Positions 1 to 5,215 of a stretch of DNA of 6,253 nt are shown here, piece after piece. Both the position numbers and the translations under genes were made by a program. Source of the stretch: Sphingomonas sp. (GTDB lineage Bacteria > Pseudomonadota > Alphaproteobacteria > Sphingomonadales > Sphingomonadaceae); assembly GCA_030824725.1 (NCBI GenBank), contig JAPJRE010000247.1, positions 1 to 6,253 on the forward strand, in the 5' to 3' direction. Every line of letters starts with the position of its first letter. The stretch's first letter is position 1. The notes beneath the pieces were generated by a model. The model did no database searches, was not told the origin of the DNA, and worked only from the letters and a program-made list of their open reading frames with translations.

Positions 1-172
1 AGCGAGGGGGACGCCGAGCTTGAACGGCAGCGAGACCGGGGTCTGGCCGCGGGGGGGCGTTGCGGGGCTGCGGGACGCTCTTGTCGCTCAGCAGGTCGGT
101 GCCGACGACCCAGCGCCAGGACGGCGCCCGGCAGGGCAGGCCGAACGCGGAGAGAAACGGGTGGAGCGCCAC
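1..172 (-). CDS. 5' part of an unidentified protein, apparently frameshifted in a G7 run
   Basis: I do not recognise this gene. On the minus strand, the frame from a GTG at 172 reads VALHPFLSAFGLP, then SWRWVVGTDLLSDKSVPQPR, with G or C at nearly every third position. That is typical of real genes in this window. After about residue 39 the signal leaves this frame and continues in the next one as RGQTPVSLPFKLGVPLA to the window edge, again with almost all third positions G or C. The change falls in a run of seven C on the coding strand (51-57); removing one C would join the two parts. Upstream of the GTG the third-position bias drops, and no other start codon exists in this frame before a stop near 311. 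I see no good ribosome binding site, so the start is uncertain. It could be a pseudogene, a phase-variable gene or a gene with a sequencing error. Confidence 0.4.
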   Translation of the reverse strand, partial: MALHPFLSAFGLPCRAPSWRWVVGTDLLSDKSVPQPRNAPPRPDPGLAAVQARRPPR

Positions 173-304
173 GGATCGAGGCCGGCATGGTGAGCAGGCG
201 CGAGAATCGTCGCTGGTCGCCTTGGGGCGCTCCGAAATCGGATCGAGGCGAGACGCCCGCCCAACCGGCGCGCGGCGCCGCCCGGTCGCTGCGCTTGTCC
301 CGCA

Positions 305-323
305 CTAGGCAAGTTTTTCCTAG
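305..323. promoter_or_regulatory. 19-bp imperfect palindrome, possible regulator site
   Basis: The sequence ctaggcaagtttttcctag has perfect CTAGG/CCTAG outer arms and 7 of 9 base pairs matching around the central T at 314. It is a rare AT-rich island in GC-rich DNA. It is centred about 39 nt upstream of the TATAAG element, which would put it near -50 from a start site around 365. That position fits an activator dimer. I cannot name the regulator. Confidence 0.4.
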
Positions 324-352
324 CGTCGCCCCGGCCCGGGTGCGGCCGTTCC

Positions 353-358
353 TATAAG
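353..358 (+). promoter_or_regulatory. Possible -10 element for the Kdo operon
   Basis: TATAAG matches five of six bases of the sigma-70 -10 consensus and lies about 110 nt upstream of the kdsD start. No TTGACA-like -35 is found 16-18 nt upstream, where the sequence is GC-rich. If this is a promoter, it probably needs an activator, for which the palindrome at 305-323 is a candidate. A single hexamer is weak evidence. Confidence 0.25.
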
Positions 359-468
359 AGACACAATGGGGCGCATTTGCCCGAGTTCGTAACGGAGCAG
401 GCATTGGCGGCATCCAAGTTGTCCGACGCGCGATCCTGCCGGCGGAGCGCTGCCGGGAGCCGCGCGGC

Positions 469-1467
469 ATGAAGCACGCAGCGATCGCGCCAGTGACCGC
501 GCGGACCCCCGTGCCCGCGCTCGCCTGGGCAGGCGAGGTGATCGCCGCCGAACGCCGTGCGCTCCAGGCGTTCGAGGCCGCCTTGCCGCCGTCGCTCGCG
601 GATGCCGTCGCCGTCATCGCCGGGCAGGCGAGCCCGCTCACCTGCCTCGGCATGGGCAAGTCCGGCCTGATCGCCGCCAAGGTCGCGGCGACCTTTTCCA
701 GCCTCGGCACCCCGGCTTTCCCGCTCAATGCCGGCGAGGCGGCGCATGGCGATCTGGGCGGGGTGCAGGACGGCAATATCGTGCTGCTCTTCTCGAACAG
801 CGGCACCACCGACGAGATCCTGCGCATCCTTCCCGTGCTGAAGGGCCGGGCCTGTGTGCTGATCGGCGTGGTCGGCCGCCCCGATTCCCCGCTCGGCCGC
901 GCGGTGGATATCCTGATTCCCGCCTGCACCGCGTGCGAGGCTGATCATATCGGCATGGCGCCCACTGCCAGCACCACGCTGCAGCTCGCGATCGGCGATG
1001 CACTGGCGGTGGCGGTCAGCCGCAGCCGCGGCTTCACCCGCGCCGATTTCCTCCGCCACCATCCCGCCGGGCTGCTCGGCCGCCAGTCGCTGCCGCTGCG
1101 CACGCTGATGCGCACCGGCGACGAGCTGCCGGTCGTGGGTCCGCAGGCGCCGGTCGCCGATCTGCTCGCCACCATGTCCCGCGGGCGGATGGGTGCTGCG
1201 TGCGTGGTGGGAGAGGACGGCACGCTGCTCGGCCTGGTCGTCGACGGTGACATCCGTCGGCACTTCCAGTCGCGCCGCGACGTCTACGACACGCCCGCCA
1301 GCGCATTGATGCAGCCGCGCCCGCGGGTGATCGACATTGCCGCCACGCTCGGCGACGCGCTGCTGCTGCTGCGCGAGCGCGAAGGCGGCTATTCGGTGCT
1401 TCCCGTGATCGACAGCGCGGGCCTTTTGCACGGCATGCTGCATGCCAAGGACATGTTGAATGGCTAA
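469..1467 (+). CDS. kdsD: Arabinose-5-phosphate isomerase (KdsD/KpsF/GutQ family)
   Basis: This enzyme interconverts D-ribulose-5-phosphate and D-arabinose-5-phosphate, the first step of Kdo synthesis in the cytoplasm. The 332-residue protein has the family layout: a sugar-isomerase (SIS) domain at about residues 35-205, then two CBS domains at about 210-265 and 278-332. Visible motifs are GMGKSG (61-66), GEAAHGDLG (89-97), NSGTTDEI (110-117), EADHIGMAPT (157-166) and HHPAGLLGR (197-205). The residues proposed as catalytic in E. coli KdsD, as I recall K59, E111, E152 and H193, correspond here to K64, E116, E157 and H198 at a constant offset of 5, so activity is expected. Two positions differ from the usual pattern: GKSGL replaces GKSGH, and NSGT replaces NSGE. 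GGGAG at 455-459 lies 9 nt before the ATG. The stop overlaps the next gene by 8 nt, so the two are probably translationally coupled. It is the first gene of the Kdo operon. Confidence 0.93.
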   Translation: MKHAAIAPVTARTPVPALAWAGEVIAAERRALQAFEAALPPSLADAVAVIAGQASPLTCLGMGKSGLIAAKVAATFSSLGTPAFPLNAGEAAHGDLGGVQDGNIVLLFSNSGTTDEILRILPVLKGRACVLIGVVGRPDSPLGRAVDILIPACTACEADHIGMAPTASTTLQLAIGDALAVAVSRSRGFTRADFLRHHPAGLLGRQSLPLRTLMRTGDELPVVGPQAPVADLLATMSRGRMGAACVVGEDGTLLGLVVDGDIRRHFQSRRDVYDTPASALMQPRPRVIDIAATLGDALLLLREREGGYSVLPVIDSAGLLHGMLHAKDMLNG

Positions 1468-2788
1468 GCCCCTGAAGATCGTCGCCTTCGTCCCCGCCAA
1501 GGGCAGCAGCGAGCGCGTTTCGGACAAGAATACCCGCATCCTCGACGGCGAGCATCTGTTCCGCCGCAAGCTGCTACAGGCGCTCGATTGCCCGGCGATC
1601 GGCGAAGTGTGCCTCGATACCGAGAGCGCGGCGATGGCCGCGCTGGCGAGCGACCTGCCGGTCACCTGGCTCCAGCGCCCCGCCGAATTGGCGACCAACG
1701 CGACCGACGGCCACGGCATGTTCGCCTGGGAATGCGCGCAGCGCCCGGATGCGGACGTCTGGGTCCAGCTGCTCTGCACCGCACCCTTCGTCACTGCCGA
1801 CACGATCGGCCGCGCGATCGAACGGCTGCTCGCCGATCCGGCGGCGGACAGCCTCGTCGCGGTGACCCGCGCCAAGCAATATTGCTGGGACGGCCAGGTG
1901 CCCGCCTATGGCACCGGCCGCATCCCCAACAGCGTGGAATTGCCCGAGACGATCGTCGAGGCGATGAGCCTCTACATCGTCCGCCGCTCCGGCGAGGGCC
2001 CGGCGACGCGCCGCTTCGGCACCCGCCCGATCCTGTTCGATCTCGATCCGATCGAGCAGATCGACATCAATCATCACCATGACCTGGTGATCGCCGAGAC
2101 GGTGGCGGCGGGCTTCCGCCAGGCGGAAGTCTCGCGCTTCCGCACGATGCTGCCGCATCTCTCCTCGCCGCTGTTGTCGGACATCCTCAAGGAGCGCGGC
2201 CACCGGGTGGTGCTGCCCAAGGCGCTGCGCCCGACCACGGGGGGCAAGTTCCTCGGTCGTGCCAAGACGCTCGAGCTCGCCGCGCTGCCCAACCGGCCCG
2301 ATCGGGAGCCCGGCGGCGCGTGGAACGGCATCTATGGCGCGCTGCAATCCTATCGCTTCGTGCGCCCCGGCGACGTGATCATGGTCGCCACCGAGCTGCC
2401 CGACTTCGCCTATTTCGGCGACCTCAACGCCAATCTCGCGATCCGGTCCGGGGCCGTCGGCGCGGTGATCGACGGCGCGACGCGCGACACCGCGGACGTG
2501 CGCGCGCTGGGCCTGCCGGTCTATGCCCGCGGCCAGACCTGCGACGACATCAAATATGAAGGGACGGTCAAGGCGATGAACCGCCCGATCACCATGGGCG
2601 AGGTGCGCATCGCCAATGGCGACGTCATCTTCGCCGACCATGACGGTATCGTCGCAGTGCCGAGGGCGCTATGGCCCGAGATCGAAGCCGCGGCATGGGA
2701 CCTGCTATCCAGCGAGGCCACCATCCGCATGCAGGCCGCGCGCGGCCGCGACGTGGATACCATACTTGCCGATTGCGGCACGTTCTGA
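1460..2788 (+). CDS. Fusion of CMP-sugar cytidylyltransferase (NeuA/KdsB-like) and RraA-type aldolase domain
   Basis: This is a two-domain protein of 442 residues. The N-terminal half (about 5-220) is a CMP-ulosonate cytidylyltransferase. It has a CTP-binding start VPAKGSSERVSDKN (11-24), closer to NeuA/PseF types than to the PARYxSTRLPGK of KdsB, then QLLCTAPF (103-110) and an IEQIDINHHHDL segment (198-209) holding the likely metal-binding aspartate D202. The C-terminal half (about 245-425) is an RraA-like domain of the class II pyruvate-aldolase fold (HMG/CHA aldolase relatives): GDLNANLAIRSG (320-331), VIDGATRD (336-343), and a closing GDVIFADHDGIVAVP (387-401). The active-site arrangement of an acidic residue, 20 residues, RD, two residues, then an acidic residue is complete (D321, R342, D343, D346), so this half may be catalytic. 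AAGGA at 1447-1451 precedes the ATG by 8 nt. The neighbours point to Kdo or a related ulosonate as substrate. The function of the RraA part is unknown to me. Calling the whole protein KdsB would be too specific. Confidence 0.88.
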   Translation: MAKPLKIVAFVPAKGSSERVSDKNTRILDGEHLFRRKLLQALDCPAIGEVCLDTESAAMAALASDLPVTWLQRPAELATNATDGHGMFAWECAQRPDADVWVQLLCTAPFVTADTIGRAIERLLADPAADSLVAVTRAKQYCWDGQVPAYGTGRIPNSVELPETIVEAMSLYIVRRSGEGPATRRFGTRPILFDLDPIEQIDINHHHDLVIAETVAAGFRQAEVSRFRTMLPHLSSPLLSDILKERGHRVVLPKALRPTTGGKFLGRAKTLELAALPNRPDREPGGAWNGIYGALQSYRFVRPGDVIMVATELPDFAYFGDLNANLAIRSGAVGAVIDGATRDTADVRALGLPVYARGQTCDDIKYEGTVKAMNRPITMGEVRIANGDVIFADHDGIVAVPRALWPEIEAAAWDLLSSEATIRMQAARGRDVDTILADCGTF

Positions 2789-2799
2789 AGGATTTGGGA

Positions 2800-3621
2800 A
2801 TGAAGACGGTCAAGGTCGGTGCCCTCGAGATCGCCAACGACAAGCCGTTCGTGCTCGTCGCCGGGCCGTGCGCGATGGAGAGCCGCGACCATGCCTTCTT
2901 CATGGCCGAGGCGCTGACCACGCTGTGCGCCGAACTCGGCATCGGCTTCATCTACAAGACCTCGTTCGACAAGGGGAACCGCACCTCGATCGACGCGCCG
3001 CGTGGGATCGGGATGGACGCGGCGCTCAAGGTGTTCGCCGATCTCAAGGCGCAGTTCGGCTGCCCGGTGCTGACCGACGTCCACGATGCCGGCCAGTGCG
3101 CGCCGGTGGCCGAGGTGGTCGACGTGCTGCAGATCCCGGCCTTTCTGTGCCGCCAGACCGACCTGCTCGTCGCCGCCGCCCAGACCGGCCGCGCCGTCAA
3201 CGTGAAGAAGGGCCAGTTCCTCGCGCCCTGGGACATGAAGAACGTCGCCAGGAAGCTGGCGTCCTCGGGCAACGAGAACATCATCCTGTGCGAGCGCGGG
3301 GCGAGCTTCGGCTACAACACGCTGGTCAGCGACATGCGCGCGCTGCCGATCCTGGCGGAAACGGGGTACCCGGTGATGTTCGACGCCACCCATTCGGTGC
3401 AGCAGCCGGGCGGGCAGGGCACCAGCTCGGGCGGCCAGCGCGAATTCGTGCCGGTGCTCGCCCGCGCGGCGGTGGCGGTGGGCGTGGCGGCGGTGTTCAT
3501 CGAGACGCACCAGGCGCCCGACACCGCCCCCAGCGACGGCCCCAACATGGTGCCGCTCGACCAGCTGCGCGGCCTGCTCACCCGCCTCAAGGCGTTCGAC
3601 GCGCTCGCCAAGGCGGGCTGA
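2800..3621 (+). CDS. kdsA: 3-deoxy-8-phosphooctulonate (Kdo-8-phosphate) synthase, metal-dependent type
   Basis: This enzyme condenses phosphoenolpyruvate with arabinose-5-phosphate to Kdo-8-phosphate in the cytoplasm, using the product of KdsD. The 273-residue protein is a full-length TIM-barrel enzyme of the DAHP synthase I/KdsA family. Recognisable segments are AGPCAMES (21-28), YKTSFDKGNRTS (52-63), LTDVHD (91-96), NVKKGQFLAPWDM (134-146), DATHSVQ (195-201), IETHQAPD (234-241) and SDGPNM (245-250). The residue after AGP is Cys (C24), not the Asn of E. coli KdsA. C24, H198, E235 and D246 match the Aquifex metal ligands C11, H185, E222 and D233 at a constant offset of 13, so this is the metal-requiring class. 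The ATG at 2800 is preceded by AAGGA at 2788-2792. An earlier in-frame ATG at 2671 lies inside the upstream gene, would add 43 unrelated residues and was rejected. It is the last gene of the operon. Confidence 0.96.
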   Translation: MKTVKVGALEIANDKPFVLVAGPCAMESRDHAFFMAEALTTLCAELGIGFIYKTSFDKGNRTSIDAPRGIGMDAALKVFADLKAQFGCPVLTDVHDAGQCAPVAEVVDVLQIPAFLCRQTDLLVAAAQTGRAVNVKKGQFLAPWDMKNVARKLASSGNENIILCERGASFGYNTLVSDMRALPILAETGYPVMFDATHSVQQPGGQGTSSGGQREFVPVLARAAVAVGVAAVFIETHQAPDTAPSDGPNMVPLDQLRGLLTRLKAFDALAKAG

Positions 3622-3623
3622 GC

Positions 3624-3643
3624 CGGCCGCCGTTCAGCGGCCG
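3624..3643. terminator. Hairpin between convergent kdsA and the DUF3072 gene
   Basis: CGGCCGC at 3624-3630 and GCGGCCG at 3637-3643 form a perfect 7-bp stem with a 6-nt loop, starting just after the kdsA stop. It overlaps the final codons of the minus-strand gene. No T-run follows on either strand, so it is a weak terminator candidate, perhaps acting in both directions. Confidence 0.4.
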
Positions 3644-3858
3644 AGCCGTTCCTTCAGCGCATCGATCCGCTTCGATGCCTCGGCCTTGTTGAGATCGCCC
3701 TCGATCGGCGGCTCGCCCGCTTCCTCGACCAGGGTGGTGAGGTAGGAGGCCTGGGCACCGGTCATCGGATCGTCGCCCGAGACCCAATCGTCGGGATCCT
3801 TCTCGGTGTTCGAGCCGGGATGCGCGTCGAGCTTCGGGTTGTGCAGCGTGTCTGCCAT
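3634..3858 (-). CDS. DUF3072 family small protein
   Basis: This 74-residue protein is acidic in its first half and has no membrane segment or signal peptide, so it is probably cytoplasmic. The conserved core DDPMTGAQASYLTTLVEEAGEP (29-50, two short pieces DPMTGAQ and LVEEAGEP) followed by LNKAEASKRIDALKERLG (56-73) is the pattern I associate with DUF3072, a family of unknown function. The length is normal for it. The ATG at 3858 was chosen because GAGG lies 5 nt upstream and because conserved-looking sequence begins there; upstream in-frame codons cross the promoter region. It diverges from the copper-storage gene, and a full-consensus EcfG promoter lies 30 nt upstream of the ATG, so it is expected to be a general stress gene. 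It converges on kdsA. The family match is from memory of the motif. Confidence 0.85.
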   Translation of the reverse strand: MADTLHNPKLDAHPGSNTEKDPDDWVSGDDPMTGAQASYLTTLVEEAGEPPIEGDLNKAEASKRIDALKERLGR

Positions 3859-3888
3859 GATCGCCTCGTTGTTCCTGTTACGTTCGAT

Positions 3889-3914
3889 AACGGGCGGTGC
3901 AACAGGCTGGTTCC
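3889..3914 (-). promoter_or_regulatory. EcfG-type general stress promoter for the DUF3072 gene
   Basis: On the minus strand GGAACC (3914-3909) is followed by exactly 16 nt and CGTT (3892-3889). This matches the GGAAC-N16/17-CGTT consensus of the alphaproteobacterial stress sigma factor EcfG (PhyR-NepR-EcfG pathway). The -10 element ends 30 nt before the ATG, a normal leader length. Confidence 0.75.
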
Positions 3915-3927
3915 ACGGCATTTCTTC

Positions 3928-3952
3928 TGAACCCTCGCGGCTTCGATCCGTT
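3928..3952 (+). promoter_or_regulatory. Near-consensus EcfG-type promoter for the copper-storage gene
   Basis: TGAAC at 3928-3932, 16 nt, then CGTT at 3949-3952 differs from the EcfG consensus GGAAC-N16-CGTT at one base. It lies 37 nt before the ATG of the downstream gene and points away from the consensus promoter at 3889-3914, so the two form a divergent, non-overlapping pair. Confidence 0.55.
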
Positions 3953-3989
3953 GGGGGAGGACCGATGCCGGCCAGCAAGGAGCCATGCC

Positions 3990-4379
3990 ATGTCCCTGGA
4001 GAAGATGATCGCGCTGCACCCCGATGTGGGTGCGGATGCCAACGAAGCGCTCGCCAAGGCGGCGCGCCACGCCATGCTCTGTTCGCTGATGTGCACCAGC
4101 TGCGCCGATGCCTGCGTCGCCGAGGCGATGGACATGCGGCAATGCGTGCGGACCTGCCTCGACTGCGCCGATGTCTGCGCCGCCACCGCGCGGCTGGCGA
4201 CGCGGCGGACGGGGCAGAACATCGCGATGTTGCGGGCGATGCTGGAGACCTGCATCCGCGCCTGCGAGCTTTGTGCCGGAGAATGCGCCAAGCACGACCA
4301 CGAACATTGCAAGCTTTGCGCGACGATGTGCCGCGAATGCGCCGAAGATTGCCGCGCGGCGCTACCCAGCGTGCAGTAA
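3990..4379 (+). CDS. Cysteine-rich four-helix-bundle copper storage protein (Csp3-like, DUF326)
   Basis: Proteins of this family bind many Cu(I) ions with cysteines lining the core of a four-helix bundle and buffer or store copper. The 129-residue product has 17 cysteines. Four copies of CX3CX2CX3C are present: C31/35/38/42, C52/56/59/63, C88/92/95/99 and C110/114/117/121, plus C107 in a His-rich turn KHDHEHCKLC (101-110). One motif falls on each predicted helix. No signal peptide or Tat motif is visible, so it should be cytosolic, like Csp3 and unlike the exported Csp1. The ATG at 3990 was chosen over upstream in-frame starts because AAGGAG at 3977-3982 sits 7 nt before it, and because the extra 31 residues would run across the promoter. 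An EcfG-like promoter lies 37 nt upstream. No copper exporter or metal regulator is in the window. Confidence 0.9.
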   Translation: MSLEKMIALHPDVGADANEALAKAARHAMLCSLMCTSCADACVAEAMDMRQCVRTCLDCADVCAATARLATRRTGQNIAMLRAMLETCIRACELCAGECAKHDHEHCKLCATMCRECAEDCRAALPSVQ

Positions 4380-4390
4380 CGGGATAGGCG

Positions 4391-4420
4391 GGGCGGGAGT
4401 GCTCGGAAAGCCTCCCGCCC
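4391..4420. terminator. GC-rich hairpin between the convergent copper-storage and xylanase genes
   Basis: GGGCGGGAG at 4391-4399 pairs perfectly with CTCCCGCCC at 4412-4420 (9 bp). The 12-nt loop can add a further 2-bp GC/GC pair after a bulged T. It lies between the stop at 4379 and the xylanase stop at 4427, where a bidirectional terminator is expected. No T-run follows, so termination would depend on the strong stem. Confidence 0.6.
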
Positions 4421-4426
4421 GCACCC

Positions 4427-5101
4427 TCACTGCTGCCAGACGGTAAGGTTGGAATTGCCGACGCTGCCGAAGCCCTCGGTCGCCATTACCTGATAGTTCA
4501 TCGTGCCCAGGTTCATGCCGACATTCGCCCAGGCATTGACATGGTTGCGGAAGGTGATCGTGTGGTTGACGCCGGTGGCGCGCTTGGCGGTGCGCACGCT
4601 CCAATATTGGTAGAAGGTGGCGTTGCCGATGATCGAGGGCGCGTTCACCCGCTGGGTGCGGTAGATTCGATAGCTGCCGCCGTCGGTATTCACCGTGCCG
4701 AGCTGCTGCGCATTGCCGGGCGGGGTGAAGTTACCCCAATTGTCGACGACATAATATTCGACCAGCGGGTTGGTGGACCAGCCGTACAGCGTCAGATAGC
4801 CATTGTTGCCGGGCACGAATACACCGGCGTTATAGCCGACGACGCGATTGATCGAGCCGGTCGCCCAGCCCTTGCCGACGACAAGGTTGCCGCTTCCTCC
4901 CAGATTCCAGTTGACGCTGTAATTGCCGCCGCTGCCGAGCGTCATGCAGCCGGATCCGGAGTCGCGGTAGAAGGTGAAGAAATAGCCGTTATTGGTACCG
5001 GTCTGGTTCGAGCAGATCGTCTGCGCCTGCGCATTTCCGATCGAGACCGCCATCGCAAGCAGCGATGGTAGCGCTATCATTTTCAGTGCCTTGGCGATCA
5101 T
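4427..5101 (-). CDS. Secreted endo-1,4-beta-xylanase, glycoside hydrolase family 11
   Basis: This enzyme cleaves internal beta-1,4 bonds of xylan outside the cell with retention of configuration. The 224-residue precursor has a Sec signal peptide (about 1-26: MIAKALK, a hydrophobic stretch, then AQA) and a single GH11 jelly-roll domain without a carbohydrate-binding module. Visible motifs are GGNYSVNW (58-65), YLTLYGWSTNPLVEYYVV (102-119) with the nucleophile E115, the thumb RVNAPSIIG (151-159), TFYQYWSVR (162-170), NHVNAWANVGM (186-196) and YQVMATEGFGS (203-213) with the acid/base E209. The residue matching N35 of Bacillus circulans xylanase is Asn (N72), which in this family goes with a neutral to alkaline optimum. 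C30 and C52 could form a disulfide. The ATG at 5101 follows a strong AAGGAGGAGG, so the longer frame starting at 5203 was rejected. GC is lower than in the neighbours: two sampled 60-base lines gave 57-58%, against 73-75% in kdsA and the gene to the right, which suggests horizontal transfer. Confidence 0.96.
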   Translation of the reverse strand: MIAKALKMIALPSLLAMAVSIGNAQAQTICSNQTGTNNGYFFTFYRDSGSGCMTLGSGGNYSVNWNLGGSGNLVVGKGWATGSINRVVGYNAGVFVPGNNGYLTLYGWSTNPLVEYYVVDNWGNFTPPGNAQQLGTVNTDGGSYRIYRTQRVNAPSIIGNATFYQYWSVRTAKRATGVNHTITFRNHVNAWANVGMNLGTMNYQVMATEGFGSVGNSNLTVWQQ

Positions 5102-5114
5102 GGTTCCTCCTCCT

Positions 5115-5130
5115 TCGACGATGTCGTCGA
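5115..5130. promoter_or_regulatory. 16-bp palindrome directly upstream of the xylanase ribosome binding site
   Basis: The sequence tcgacgatgtcgtcga has two perfect 7-bp arms around a central TG. In the transcript it would end right before the Shine-Dalgarno sequence. The 2-nt centre is too short for a hairpin loop of full length, so a protein operator is likelier than an RNA structure. No regulator family is assigned. Confidence 0.3.
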
Positions 5131-5173
5131 TTGTTGTCACGGTTCTGTGCCATGACGATCTCGAACATGATCT

Positions 5174-5196
5174 GCATTGACATGATTCGTCAATGC
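5174..5196. promoter_or_regulatory. Perfect 8-bp inverted repeat upstream of the xylanase
   Basis: GCATTGAC (5174-5181) and GTCAATGC (5189-5196) are perfect inverted copies with a 7-nt spacer. The repeat lies in the 114-nt gap between the upstream gene's stop and the xylanase ATG, about 73-95 nt before the ATG. On the minus strand the arm at 5193-5189 contains TTGAC, a possible -35 element, though no good -10 follows. It could be an operator over the xylanase promoter, or a short terminator hairpin for the upstream gene, without a T-run. Confidence 0.4.
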
Positions 5197-5215
5197 GTCC
5201 CAAAGATACTTTGAT

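Larger units (their letters stand above)
173..468. other. Intergenic region upstream of the Kdo operon
   Basis: This stretch of about 300 bases has no frame with the third-position GC bias of the neighbouring genes, so I see no gene in it. It separates the minus-strand gene at the left edge from the plus-strand Kdo operon and should hold both promoters. The recognisable elements are an imperfect palindrome at 305-323 and a TATAAG hexamer at 353-358; the rest is featureless GC-rich sequence. An ATG at 366 opens a frame of only eight codons, which I do not call. Confidence 0.5.

Noticed and set aside
329..340. GC-only palindrome cccggcccggg in the kdsD upstream region
   Set aside because: It is short and made only of G and C, so it is expected by chance at this base composition.
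366..392. Eight-codon open frame ahead of kdsD as a possible leader peptide
   Set aside because: There is no ribosome binding site, no codon run that would suggest attenuation and no terminator/antiterminator pair after it.
352..1875. Long minus-strand open frame of 507 residues
   Set aside because: It lies antisense to kdsD and the fusion gene, which have clear family motifs. Its sequence is low-complexity, rich in Arg, Ala, Gly and His, as expected of a shadow frame in GC-rich DNA.
1574..2641. Minus-strand open frame of 355 residues
   Set aside because: It is a shadow of the cytidylyltransferase-RraA gene, with no recognisable domain and biased Arg/Gly/Asp composition.
2616..3692. Plus-strand open frame of 358 residues
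   Set aside because: It overlaps kdsA in another frame. It is rich in Arg and Gly and has no family motif.
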